This document shows, piece by piece, positions 46,987 through 55,946 of a DNA stretch of 64,000 bases (position 1 is its first letter; every line of letters starts with the position of its first letter). Origin of the DNA: Streptomyces sp. NBC_01431 (GTDB lineage: Bacteria > Actinomycetota > Actinomycetes > Streptomycetales > Streptomycetaceae). The position numbers were made by a program, and so were the translations under genes. The DNA lies in contig NZ_CP109496.1 of NCBI RefSeq assembly GCF_036231355.1, positions 4,836,001-4,900,000 of the forward strand, read 5' to 3'. Below the pieces are notes generated by a model. That model saw only the letters and a program-made list of their open reading frames with translations, was not told the DNA's origin and searched no databases.

Positions 46987-47712
46987 TCAGCCCGCGGCGA
47001 TGGAGGACTTCGGCGGGGCGACCGCGTGGACCGGCTGGCCGAAGCGCGAGAAGGTCAGCGTGCCAGGGCTGTCGCCGCCCACGGTGACCATCTTGAGGAG
47101 GTACGGCTTGCCGGTGGTCGCCACGTCCATGGTGAAGCTCTCGGCGCCGTCCTTCTCGGTGAGCACGATCGCGGGGACGCCGTCGACCTTGGTGGTCGCG
47201 CCCTTGCGAGCCTCGGTGTCCTCGTCGGGGAAGCCGCCGATGAAGTTCTTCAGGTCGCAGATGGACGCCAGGTCCTTGGCGTCGGCGGACGTGGTGTTGG
47301 ACTTGGTCCACTTGCCGCCCTGGCCGCTCGGCCGCAGGTAGACGATCTTGCCGGTCTTGATCATGCCGATGTCGTCCTTGCCCTCCCCGACGGTTCCGGT
47401 GCAGTCGCCCTTGGCGTCCAACATCAGGTCCAGCTTGGTGTTGCCCTCCTTCGGGTCGTTGATGTTCGCGTTCAGGTGCAGCGAGGTGGCCTGACGGGTG
47501 GCCTTGAGGGCGTTGGTGAATATCTGGCCGCCAGTAAGGTCCGCGTACGGGGCCTCGGGTGCGCCGGCCGGGCTCGCGGAGGCGGTCGACTGGGCGGTGG
47601 CGGACTCCTTCACGGAGCTGGGGGCGGCGCCGGCGCCGCCGCCCGAACAGGCCGTCAGGGCCGTGGCGGCACAGACGAACAGGGCGCTGGTGGCGATGGT
47701 GCGGCGGCGCAT
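46987..47712 (-). CDS. lipoprotein, possibly LolA/LppX-fold
   Basis: 241 residues. The signal peptide ends in LTAC (lipobox), then comes a Ser/Ala-rich linker. The domain of about 180 residues (GQIFTNALKATRQATSLHLNANIND, DLMLDAKGDCTGTV, GKIVYLRP, FTMDVATTGKPYLLKM) resembles lipid-binding LppX/LprG or LolA-like lipoproteins. Assignment is by pattern only. It is divergent from a methylase-like gene, with three GTGAACC sites between. Confidence 0.75.
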   Translation of the reverse strand: MRRRTIATSALFVCAATALTACSGGGAGAAPSSVKESATAQSTASASPAGAPEAPYADLTGGQIFTNALKATRQATSLHLNANINDPKEGNTKLDLMLDAKGDCTGTVGEGKDDIGMIKTGKIVYLRPSGQGGKWTKSNTTSADAKDLASICDLKNFIGGFPDEDTEARKGATTKVDGVPAIVLTEKDGAESFTMDVATTGKPYLLKMVTVGGDSPGTLTFSRFGQPVHAVAPPKSSIAAG

Positions 47713-47800
47713 GGCGTGAACTCCCCCTGGGGGCGGTAGTGCTGGGCGGGGTGAAGCGATGGACGGCGGGCGGCCCTGGGCTTTGTGGCGCCGGGCACGG

Positions 47801-47856
47801 GTGAACCGTCGCGCCACATCAGAGCAGAGCTTGTGAACCGAGTCAACGTGGTTCAC
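47801..47856. promoter_or_regulatory. GTGAACC repeated half-sites
   Basis: GTGAACC at 47801-47807 and 47833-47839, with the inverse GGTTCAC at 47850-47856. The last two form an inverted repeat with a 10-base spacer in the divergent region between the lipoprotein and methylase-like genes. Confidence 0.4.
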
Positions 47857-47945
47857 CTGATCTTGACCATTCACGGGCCGCAAGGGGTGTTGTGGGAGTT
47901 GTTCGGTAGGCTCGGCGACACAAGGCGACGAGGGGAGCGGGCCAA

Positions 47946-50015
47946 GTGCCGGAGCACGCAGCGGAGGTGACCGCGGCCGGGATCGCCCGGCTCGCGGGGG
48001 TGGGGCGCGCGGCCGTCAGCAACTGGCGGCGCCGCCACGGTGACTTCCCAAGGCCCGTCGGCGGCACCGACACCAGTCCCTCCTTCGCCCTGACCGAGGT
48101 CGAACAGTGGCTGCGCGACCAGGGCAAGCTCGCCGAAGTCCCGCTGAGCGAACGGGTCTGGCAGCACGTGGTGAGCCATCCCGCCGGTCCTGTGACCGCT
48201 CTGGCGCACGCGGGTTGCGCCCTGCTCGCCGTACGCGACCGGGCCGAGCGGTGGCACGAGCTGGCCGCCCTCGACGACGTGCGGCTGACCGGGCGGCTGC
48301 CGGGGCTGGTGGACGAGGTCCTGGAGGAACGGTTCGGCCGGGACGGCCGGGACGGCGGTGTTCACACCCGCTCGGTCGGCGCCGCCGAACTCGCCCCCTC
48401 CACCGCCCTGGTGCGCCAAGTCGCCGAACTCGCCGCCGAATCCGGTGCGCGCGAGGCCTTCGAGTTCCTGCTCGGCCGCCACCTCGACGCCAACCCGCGG
48501 CAGTACACGCTCACCCCGCAGGGCCCCGCCGAGCTGATGGCCGCGCTCGCCGGGCCCGCGGCCACCGTTCTCGACCCGGCCTGCGGCACCGGCACCCTGC
48601 TCGGTGCGCTGCCCGCGGCCACCGCCCTGCACGGCCAGGACGCCGACCCCGACCTGGCCGCACTCACCGGACTGCGGCTCGCGCTCGCCGGTCGCGCCGC
48701 CCTGCGCACCGCCGCCGCCGACTCGCTGCGCGCCGACGCCTTCCCGCACCTGGCCGCCGACGCGGTGCTGTGCCATCCGCCGTTCAACGAGCGCGCCTGG
48801 GGCCACGACGAACTGGCCTACGACCCGCGCTGGGAGTACGGCCTGCCCGCCCGCACCGAATCCGAACTCGCCTGGGTGCAGCACGCGTTGGCCCGGCTGC
48901 GCGACGGCGGCACCGCCGTCCTGCTGATGCCGCCCGCCGCCGCCTCCCGCCGCTCGGGCCGCCGCATCCGCGCCGACCTGCTGCGCCGCGGCGCCCTGCG
49001 CGCGGTCGTCGCGCTGCCCGCGGGAGCGGCGCCGCCCTACGGCATCCCCCTGCATCTGTGGGTGCTGCGGCGGCCGGGCGCCGCCACGCGGCCCGCCCCC
49101 GAACTGCTGCTGGTCGACACCTCCGGCATCGAGGGCCTCGCGGTGGACGGCGGCCGGGACAAGCTGCCCTGGCCCGCGCTCACCCGCGCCGTGCTCGACG
49201 CCTGGACCGCCTTCGACCGCGACGGCACGGCGGCCGCACAGCCCGGGGCCAGCCGGTGCGTCCCGATCATCGACCTGCTTGACGACGACGTCGACCTGGC
49301 CCCGGCCCGCCATCTGCCGCCGCCCGCCGCCGAAGGCGGCACCGCCGCACTCGACGCCGTACGCGAACGCCTCGGCGCCACCCTGCGGCAGGCCGCCGAG
49401 CTGACCCCGCCGCCCGCCGGGCCCGTCCCCGCCGGTGGTGCCCGCCGTCCGCTCACCACCGTCGGCGAACTCGCCCGTGCGGGCGGGCTGTTGCTGCGCT
49501 CCGGCGGCTCGGGCACCGCGCCCGTCGACCACCCGGCCCCCGCCGTCCTCACCGAGCACGACGTGCTGGCCGGCACCACTCCCTCGGGCGTCCTGCCCGA
49601 GGGCCCCGCCGAGGAGGCGGTGCTCACCGAACCCGGCGACGTCGTGGTGCCGGTGCTCGGCGGCGGGGCCGTCGCCCGGGTCGTGGACGCGGCTACCGCG
49701 GGCGCCGCCCTCGGCCGCAACCTCCAGCTCCTGCGGCCCGAACCCACCGCCCTCGACCCCTGGTTCCTGGCCGGGTTCCTGCGCGGCACGGCCAACAACC
49801 GCCAGGCCAGCAGCCACGCCACCACCGCCTCCCGGCTCGATGTGCGCAGGCTGCAACTGCCCCGGCTGCCGCTCGCCGAACAGCGCCGCTACGGGGAACG
49901 GTTCCGGGCGCTCGCCGAGTTCGAGGACGCGCTGCGCCTCGTGAGCAGGCTGGGTGAACAGCTCGTCCAGGGCCTGCACGACGGTCTGACGGACGGCAGC
50001 GTCGGACCCGGCTGA
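47946..50015 (+). CDS. solitary N6-adenine methylase-like protein (HsdM/HsdS-like)
   Basis: 689 residues. An N-terminal HTH (about 8-45, TAAGIARLAGVGRAAVSNWRRR) precedes an HsdM-like methylase domain with SAM motif DPACGTGTLLGAL at about 210. The catalytic motif, NPPF/Y in active adenine methylases, is HPPF here (in LCHPPFNE, about 275), so activity is doubtful. The C-terminal 200 residues (TVGELARAGGLLLRSGG, DVVVPVLGGGAVARVV, WFLAGFLRG, RLPLAEQRRYGERFRALAEFE) resemble a type I specificity half. No restriction subunit is nearby. The GTG start has AGGGGAG 8 bases upstream. Confidence 0.83.
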   Translation: MPEHAAEVTAAGIARLAGVGRAAVSNWRRRHGDFPRPVGGTDTSPSFALTEVEQWLRDQGKLAEVPLSERVWQHVVSHPAGPVTALAHAGCALLAVRDRAERWHELAALDDVRLTGRLPGLVDEVLEERFGRDGRDGGVHTRSVGAAELAPSTALVRQVAELAAESGAREAFEFLLGRHLDANPRQYTLTPQGPAELMAALAGPAATVLDPACGTGTLLGALPAATALHGQDADPDLAALTGLRLALAGRAALRTAAADSLRADAFPHLAADAVLCHPPFNERAWGHDELAYDPRWEYGLPARTESELAWVQHALARLRDGGTAVLLMPPAAASRRSGRRIRADLLRRGALRAVVALPAGAAPPYGIPLHLWVLRRPGAATRPAPELLLVDTSGIEGLAVDGGRDKLPWPALTRAVLDAWTAFDRDGTAAAQPGASRCVPIIDLLDDDVDLAPARHLPPPAAEGGTAALDAVRERLGATLRQAAELTPPPAGPVPAGGARRPLTTVGELARAGGLLLRSGGSGTAPVDHPAPAVLTEHDVLAGTTPSGVLPEGPAEEAVLTEPGDVVVPVLGGGAVARVVDAATAGAALGRNLQLLRPEPTALDPWFLAGFLRGTANNRQASSHATTASRLDVRRLQLPRLPLAEQRRYGERFRALAEFEDALRLVSRLGEQLVQGLHDGLTDGSVGPG

Positions 50016-50212
50016 CGGCTTTCGGGCACCGGGCCATCGGGTCCGGCCGACCGCCCCGGGGTCGAGGCCGCCGGGTTCGGGTGGCGCCCGGCCGGGGCCC
50101 GGGATGTCCGGTCCGAGTGACGGTTGGATACCGGCAAGGGCATCCCCGGGACCACCGTCAGAGGCGGTGTATACGCTCATGTTCCTGACCCGTCCCAGTT
50201 CCAGGAGCAGCA

Positions 50213-50803
50213 ATGCACGGCCCCGGCTATGGCCCGCCGCAGCCCCGACCTTCCGGGGCGGCGACGGTCGTGCTGCGCGTGCTGTTCGCACTGCTGCCGC
50301 TCGTCAGCTTCGGCCTGCTGTCGTGGACCGCTCTGCTGCGTCTCGCGATCGTGACCCGGCGGGGCGCGCACTGGGCGCTGTTCTGGGCCCAACTGACCGT
50401 GTATGTCGTCTTCTTCACCTTCGTCGGCATGGCCCCCGACGACAACGACTGGCGGATGAACGTCGGGATGATCGGCCTGCTCACGCTCGCCGTGGCCAGC
50501 ACCGCGTTCTACCTGTACGCCGACATCCGCCACGGTGCGCGCCCGTCGGCCCCGACGGGCCCCTACGGCATGCCCGCGGGATACGGGCCGCCGCACATAC
50601 CGCACACCACGGCTCCGCAGTTCGGGCCGTACGCCAATCCTTACGCCGAAACCCCGGCCCCGCACTGGCCCCCGGTCCCCGCGCCCTCGCAGCCGCACGG
50701 CCCGGCCGGTCCCCGGATCGACCGGGTCCGCGCCGAACTGGATGAGCTGTCGCAGTACCTGCGCAAGGAGAGCGGGGACAGCGGCGAGGGCGGCCACCGG
50801 TGA
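50213..50803 (+). CDS. membrane protein coupled to Ser/Thr kinase
   Basis: 196 residues: three membrane segments (about 18-40, 53-73, 84-104), a Pro/Tyr/Gly-rich cytoplasmic stretch (YGPPHIPHTTAPQ), and a C-terminal amphipathic helix (IDRVRAELDELSQYLRKES). The stop overlaps the kinase GTG by 4 bases. It may anchor or be a substrate of the soluble kinase. AGGAG precedes the ATG. Confidence 0.75.
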   Translation: MHGPGYGPPQPRPSGAATVVLRVLFALLPLVSFGLLSWTALLRLAIVTRRGAHWALFWAQLTVYVVFFTFVGMAPDDNDWRMNVGMIGLLTLAVASTAFYLYADIRHGARPSAPTGPYGMPAGYGPPHIPHTTAPQFGPYANPYAETPAPHWPPVPAPSQPHGPAGPRIDRVRAELDELSQYLRKESGDSGEGGHR

Positions 50804-52347
50804 CCGCGGGACGCGTCGTCGCCGGACGCTACGAGCTGGCGACGCTCCTCGGGCAGGGCGGCATGGGCCAGGTGTGGACGGCGTACGACCAGCGCCTGGA
50901 CCGCCGGGTGGCGGTGAAACTGCTGCGGCCCGACCGGATGGCGGGCGCGGGAGCCGCCGGCGACGCGGACGAGCTGCGGCGCCGCTTCGTGCGCGAGTGC
51001 CGGGTGACCGCGCAGGTCGACCACCCCGGTCTCGTCACCGTGTACGACGCGGGCGGCGACGGCGACGACCTGTACCTCGTCATGCAGTACGTCGAGGGCG
51101 CCGACCTCGCCGACCACCTCGCCGAGCACGACCCGTACCCCTGGCCGTGGACGGTGGCCGTCGCCGCCCAGCTGTGCGCGGTGCTCTCGGCGGTGCACGC
51201 GGTGCCGATCGTCCACCGCGACCTCAAGCCGCGCAACGTGATGGTGAGGCCGGACGGCACGGTCACCGTCCTCGACCTCGGTGTCGCCTCCGTCGTGGAC
51301 TCCGACACGACCCGCCTCACCCACACCGGCTCGCCCATCGGCTCCCCGGCCTACATGGCGCCCGAGCAGGCGATGGGCGGTGCGGTCGGCCCGGCCACCG
51401 ACCTGTACGCGCTCGGCGTGCTGCTCCACGAACTGCTCAGCGGGGACGTCCCGTTCGCGGGTTCCACCGCGCTCGGCGTCCTGCACCGCCACCTGTACGA
51501 GCCGCCGCTGCCGCTGCGCAGGCTGCGTCCCGAGGTGCCCGCGGCCCTCGAAGCGCTCGTGCTGCGCCTGCTCGCCAAGGACCCGCAGGCCAGACCTGGT
51601 TCCGCGCAGGAGGTGTACGAGACGTTGGCACCGTTGCTCCCGGTGCGGGGCGGCGCCGGGCCCTCGGGCCCGCTCGATCCGACCCGGCCGTTCCTGCGCC
51701 CGCACGCACCCTGGCCGGATCGCGCAGCCACCCCCGCGCCCGCCGCCGTCCCGCCGCCCGTGGCACCGCCGCTACCGCCGCGCCCCGACGTGGCGGGGGC
51801 GGTCGACGAGGCGAAGCGGCTGCTCGGCGAGGGCCGGATCACCCAGGCCGTCGACATCCTCGGCTCGATCCTGCCCGCCGCCGCGGCCGAGCACGGCGAG
51901 GCCTCGCCCGTGGTCCGCATCCTGCGCAAGCAGTACGCGGCGACGCTGATGGACGACGGCCAGTACCGGCGCGCGCTGCCCGAGCTGCGCCGGCTCGCCG
52001 ACGACCGGGCGGCGCAGGCGGGCCCCGCCGATCCGCAGGCCCTGGAGTTCCGCCACGACGCGGCCCAGTGTCTGGAGCAGCTCGGCGAGACGGCCGCGGC
52101 CCTTGCCGAATACCGAGCGGTGCTGCCCGGCTTCGAGGCGCAGTACGCGGCGACCGACCCGTCCCGCCCGTTCGGCATCCGCCACCGCATCGGCCACCTG
52201 CTGCTCGCCGTCGGCGACCACGCGGCGGGCCACCAGCAGCTTCAGACGCTGCTGTGGGATGCGGAGCGGGTGTACGGGGTGCAGCACCCGTTCCCGACGG
52301 AACTCCGTCGGGGCTTGGCCCGCCAGCGGGAGGTCCGGGGCGCGTAA
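50800..52347 (+). CDS. Ser/Thr protein kinase with TPR-like C-terminus
   Basis: 515 residues. The kinase domain (about 10-280) has the P-loop LGQGGMGQVW, VAVKLL (catalytic Lys), HRDLKPRNVM (catalytic loop), LDLGVAS (DLG instead of DFG) and SPAYMAPEQ. A Pro-rich linker leads to about 180 residues of helical repeats (AVDEAKRLLGEGRITQAVDILG, YRRALPELRRLADDR), probably TPR. No membrane segment is present, in contrast to most PknB-type kinases. Confidence 0.93.
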   Translation: MTAGRVVAGRYELATLLGQGGMGQVWTAYDQRLDRRVAVKLLRPDRMAGAGAAGDADELRRRFVRECRVTAQVDHPGLVTVYDAGGDGDDLYLVMQYVEGADLADHLAEHDPYPWPWTVAVAAQLCAVLSAVHAVPIVHRDLKPRNVMVRPDGTVTVLDLGVASVVDSDTTRLTHTGSPIGSPAYMAPEQAMGGAVGPATDLYALGVLLHELLSGDVPFAGSTALGVLHRHLYEPPLPLRRLRPEVPAALEALVLRLLAKDPQARPGSAQEVYETLAPLLPVRGGAGPSGPLDPTRPFLRPHAPWPDRAATPAPAAVPPPVAPPLPPRPDVAGAVDEAKRLLGEGRITQAVDILGSILPAAAAEHGEASPVVRILRKQYAATLMDDGQYRRALPELRRLADDRAAQAGPADPQALEFRHDAAQCLEQLGETAAALAEYRAVLPGFEAQYAATDPSRPFGIRHRIGHLLLAVGDHAAGHQQLQTLLWDAERVYGVQHPFPTELRRGLARQREVRGA

Positions 52348-52403
52348 CGCCCCGCTCCGCGGAGGTCGGTTCGCTTCTGGGTGCGGACCCGGGTCTGGTC
52401 GTT

Positions 52404-52424
52404 GGCGCAGTTCCCCGCGCCCCC
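52404..52424. repeat. dispersed Streptomyces intergenic element, reverse orientation
   Basis: GGCGCAGTTCCCCGCGCCCCC, the reverse complement of the element at 42279 and 27973. It lies between convergent kinase and YfhO genes. Confidence 0.6.
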
Positions 52425-52498
52425 GAACCCGTCGTCGTCCGCGGGCCGCGTGGGCCCGTCCTTGTCCGAAGGGCGGGGGCCGGGGCGGAGGCCCGGGG

Positions 52499-55000
52499 CT
52501 AGGGGCTGGGCGCAGTCCAACGACGCCGGCGGAGGGGGTCGGGGAGGGGCGGGGTGGGGAATCTGCGGCGTAGTGGGGCCCAGGCCGCCACGGCCGCCAG
52601 CGCGAGCAGGGCCGCCCCGCCCGCCAGGGAGCCCGAACGCAGGCCCGGTGGGCGGAAGTCGCACTCCACCGTGTGGGCCCCACCGGTCAGCGGGACGGCG
52701 ACCAGGCCCAGGTAGTCGGCGGCGGGAGCCGCCCCCGCACCGTTCACGCGGCAGGTCCAGCCCGCGATGCGGGGCATCGCGAACACCGCCGTGCCCCCCG
52801 CCCCGGCGGGGAGTTCGGCGCGTACCGAGCTGTCCGAGACGGAGACCTTCGTGGCGCCCGTCGTGCGCAGCCGCTCCACGGCCCGGTTCAGGGCCGCCCG
52901 GTCCAGACAGCCGAGTTCCGCGTCGCGGTCGGCGGGGGTCAGTGTGATGTGCGAGGCGCGGCCCGGCCCGGCCGAGGTGCCGAACGGGATCAGCGGGGCG
53001 CGGCGGCTGGGCGCGCCGCCGCGCATCTCGACGGGCGGCCCGTCGCCCAGGCGGGCGCTGCCGAAGTGTTCCGGCGCCCACAGGAAGATCTCGGTCCCGG
53101 CGGGGCAGCCCTGTGCGAGGGTGCGCGTCGTGTAGACCCGCGCGCCGAGCAGGAGTTCCTGGTTGCGGAACGGGTTGCCGCCGTACGCGGGTTGCGGTGC
53201 GGGCGGCCGGACCGTGACCAGGGGCGGGGTCGCGGCGGCCCGGACCAGCGAGGGGTCGCCGCCCTTCTGGGCGACCCGCACCCGCGCGCCCACCGAGAAG
53301 ATCGCGTCGGTCACCGGGTTGTCCAGGCTTTGCAGCGCCCGCCCGCGCGAGGTCCAGCCGCCGCCGAGCGCGGTCATCGTACGGTTGAGGACTTCCGGGG
53401 TGAGGCTGGAGTAGTAGGCGCCGCCCTCGCCGCCGAGCAGCAGCGGGTCGTTGTTGGTGATCTGTCGCTGGCCCGGGTCGGTGCGGTGGGCGGGCCAGCC
53501 GGACGCCTCCGCCTCCAGCGCGGACCGCGCCGTGTGTTCGGGGCCCCAGGTGGGATAGCCGTCCATCCGCGCGGCCCGCTGCTGGTCCCCGTACGCCGCC
53601 GTCACGCCCGCCTGCGCGATCTGCGCCCCCGCCAGCAGGACGAGTGCCGCGATCGCCGGCCCGCGCCGGCCGCGCCGCATCAGGAGCAGCCCGCAGCCCG
53701 CCGCCACCAGGCCCAGCGCGAACAGCGGGTACGTCCACGCCGAGATCAGTTCGCTGAAGGCCGCGCCCAGCGCGATGAGCGCGAGCACACCGCCCCCGCC
53801 GAGCAGCGCCCGGCGCCCGGGGATTCCGTACGACAGGCAGATCCAGGCGGCGATCACCAGGAGGCCGCACAGCACGAACGTCTGGCGGTAGGGGCTGCCG
53901 TTGGGGGTGACGAAGGCGTGCCAGGCCAGGTGGGTCGGCTTCCACTGGAAGGAGAGGGCGACGGCCAGGGTGAGGCCGGTCCACGCGTAGCGCTCGCGGC
54001 GCGGGACGGCGCGGTGGAAGGCGAGCGCGCAGGCGAGCAGCAGCGCGCCGGTGCCGAGGAAGACGGCGGGGGAGGAGAAGGAGTAGGTGCCGGGCAGGGT
54101 GCGGGCCAGGTAGTCCGGCCAGGACACCGGCGCGAACTCCCGCACCCAGCCCGGATGCGCGTGCTTCGTACCCAGATAGATGGTGAACAGGAGCGGCGCC
54201 GAGAGGCCGATGCCGATCGTGAACGAGCGCGTGGCACGCAGCACCGCCCTTACCCGGCCGCGCCCGTCCGTGTCGCGGTCCACGTACAGAAGGAGGAGCA
54301 GGACGAGTCCGGCGCCGATCGTCGCCATGTACGCGGTGTAGAAGTTGGCGACCCAGGCGAGCGCCACGACCAGTGGGCCGAGCACCGGTCGCCGCCCGGT
54401 CCTGGCCCACTGGCCGACCAGGCACAGCAGCGGGAAGGCGATCAGGCCGTCCAGCCACATCGGGTTGTACGTCGACTCCAGGACCGACCAGCCGCACAGC
54501 GCGTACGCGGCGCCGAGCACCCCCGCCACCCAGCCGTGCCGGGCCGCCGGTCGCAGCATCGGCAGCAGCACCGTCATCGCGACGGCCGCGGCCGCCATCT
54601 TCAGCACGGTGATCACGTAGACGGCGAGGTCGATCCGGTCGCGCGGGAACACCCCGACGAGCAGCGCGAAGGGGCTGCTCAGATACGTGCCGAGGTCGGG
54701 CAGGAACGAAGTGCCGTACCCGGACTGCCAGTTGAGGAGCAGGCCGCCCTGGGCGCGGCCGTGCAGCAGGTCCCACAGGTGCTCGTGGAAGGGGATGAAC
54801 TGGTTGCCCAGATCGTTGATGCTGCGGGTGTGGCGCTGGAGAAAGCCCAGCGGGATCACCCCGGCGACGGCGTCCGCGCCGCACACCGCGACCAGGGTGA
54901 TCAGTGCGGAGAGGGCGGCGGCGCGGGTGCGGGGCCGGCGGGCGGGCGCGATCCGCACCGGTGCCACCGTCGGGGCGGGGGCGGCTTCGAGGGTCGGCAT
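52499..55000 (-). CDS. YfhO-family membrane protein
   Basis: 833 residues with about 12-14 membrane segments. DLGNQFIPFHEHLWDLLHG near residue 65 and SGYGTSFLPDLGTYLSSPFALLVG near 95 are the YfhO signature. The C-terminal 300 residues are largely extracytoplasmic, ending with one membrane segment. Family members act in glycosylation, for example of lipoteichoic acid in Gram-positives, on a GT-C-like fold. The acceptor here is unknown. Confidence 0.88.
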   Translation of the reverse strand: MPTLEAAPAPTVAPVRIAPARRPRTRAAALSALITLVAVCGADAVAGVIPLGFLQRHTRSINDLGNQFIPFHEHLWDLLHGRAQGGLLLNWQSGYGTSFLPDLGTYLSSPFALLVGVFPRDRIDLAVYVITVLKMAAAAVAMTVLLPMLRPAARHGWVAGVLGAAYALCGWSVLESTYNPMWLDGLIAFPLLCLVGQWARTGRRPVLGPLVVALAWVANFYTAYMATIGAGLVLLLLLYVDRDTDGRGRVRAVLRATRSFTIGIGLSAPLLFTIYLGTKHAHPGWVREFAPVSWPDYLARTLPGTYSFSSPAVFLGTGALLLACALAFHRAVPRRERYAWTGLTLAVALSFQWKPTHLAWHAFVTPNGSPYRQTFVLCGLLVIAAWICLSYGIPGRRALLGGGGVLALIALGAAFSELISAWTYPLFALGLVAAGCGLLLMRRGRRGPAIAALVLLAGAQIAQAGVTAAYGDQQRAARMDGYPTWGPEHTARSALEAEASGWPAHRTDPGQRQITNNDPLLLGGEGGAYYSSLTPEVLNRTMTALGGGWTSRGRALQSLDNPVTDAIFSVGARVRVAQKGGDPSLVRAAATPPLVTVRPPAPQPAYGGNPFRNQELLLGARVYTTRTLAQGCPAGTEIFLWAPEHFGSARLGDGPPVEMRGGAPSRRAPLIPFGTSAGPGRASHITLTPADRDAELGCLDRAALNRAVERLRTTGATKVSVSDSSVRAELPAGAGGTAVFAMPRIAGWTCRVNGAGAAPAADYLGLVAVPLTGGAHTVECDFRPPGLRSGSLAGGAALLALAAVAAWAPLRRRFPTPPLPDPLRRRRWTAPSP

Positions 55001-55248
55001 CGAGGTCCTTTGCTGTGCGCTGCCGTCGAATATGCCGGACCCCCCGGGGCAACGCAGCGGCCCGGGGCCTCAGTTCACGCAATGGACGGCGTGGCTTCAC
55101 CCGGCTTCACCCCCGCGACCGATGGGGGTTGCGAATCGTTGGGCGAATCAGTGGCCCCGGCCACGCCGACTGCCTAACATCGATCACCGCAAGGTCTTAG
55201 CAAGGTTCGTCGCCACGCCGCACGTATCTGCTCCGCCGGGAGGCTCCT
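55001..55248. promoter_or_regulatory. divergent promoter region of YfhO and SurA-like genes
   Basis: 248 bp between divergent starts. GGGAGG 5 bases before the SurA-like TTG is a strong ribosome site. CTAACAT near 55174 may be a -10. No palindrome was found. Confidence 0.4.
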
Positions 55249-55926
55249 TTGCACCGCCGTCGTCGTACCGCGCTCTCCGTCTCCGTCGCCCTGCTCGCCG
55301 CGAGCCCGCTCCTCGCGGCCTGTGGCAGTACGGCCCACCCGGGGGCCGCGGCCGTCGTCGGGGGGCAGCGGATCGAGGTGTCCGCACTTCAGGCCGAGGT
55401 CAAGGACGTACGGACGGCCCAGCAGAAGTCCCCGCAGTCCGCGCAGCTGATCAAGGACTCGGGTCAGCTCGGCAAGGTGAAGCTCAGCAACATGATCTTC
55501 GATCGGGTCCTCGCGCACGCCGCCGAACAGGCCGGGGTGAGCGTGAGCCGCAAGGAGATCCAGGACGCGCGGGCCGCGATGGTCCAGCAGACGGGCGGCG
55601 AGGACCAGCTGCGCGAGCAGGCGCTGACCAACGGCGGGCTCGCCCCCGACCAGATCGACGCCTACGTCCAGCGTCAGGTCACCGAACAGAAGCTGGCCGC
55701 CGCGATCGGCGCCCGCACCCAGCAGGACCTGCTGCCCGCGCTGGTCAAGGCGTCCAAGGACCTCGGCGTGGACGTGAACCCGCGCTACGGCAGCTGGAAC
55801 GCCGGTCAGATCCAGCTCGCCGACTACCAGCCCCCCTGGATCGCCAGGGCCAAGCAGGCCGCGCCGCCCCAGACCGCCCCCGGCGAGCAGCAGGACGCCC
55901 CACCGGACTCGGCTTCGACCGGCTGA
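55249..55926 (+). CDS. SurA N-terminal domain lipoprotein
   Basis: 225 residues starting at TTG. The lipoprotein signal ends LLAACG. The mature part resembles the SurA/trigger-factor-like chaperone N-domain (AAVVGGQRIEVSALQAEVKDV, LSNMIFDRVLAHAAEQAGVSVSRKEI, EQALTNGGLAPDQIDAYVQRQVTEQKLAAAIG) and ends in a Pro/Gln/Ala-rich tail. No parvulin PPIase domain follows, so it may act only as an extracytoplasmic chaperone. mazG follows 20 bases downstream. Confidence 0.87.
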   Translation: MHRRRRTALSVSVALLAASPLLAACGSTAHPGAAAVVGGQRIEVSALQAEVKDVRTAQQKSPQSAQLIKDSGQLGKVKLSNMIFDRVLAHAAEQAGVSVSRKEIQDARAAMVQQTGGEDQLREQALTNGGLAPDQIDAYVQRQVTEQKLAAAIGARTQQDLLPALVKASKDLGVDVNPRYGSWNAGQIQLADYQPPWIARAKQAAPPQTAPGEQQDAPPDSASTG

Positions 55927-55946
55927 GCGGGAGGTAGGTTCGACGG

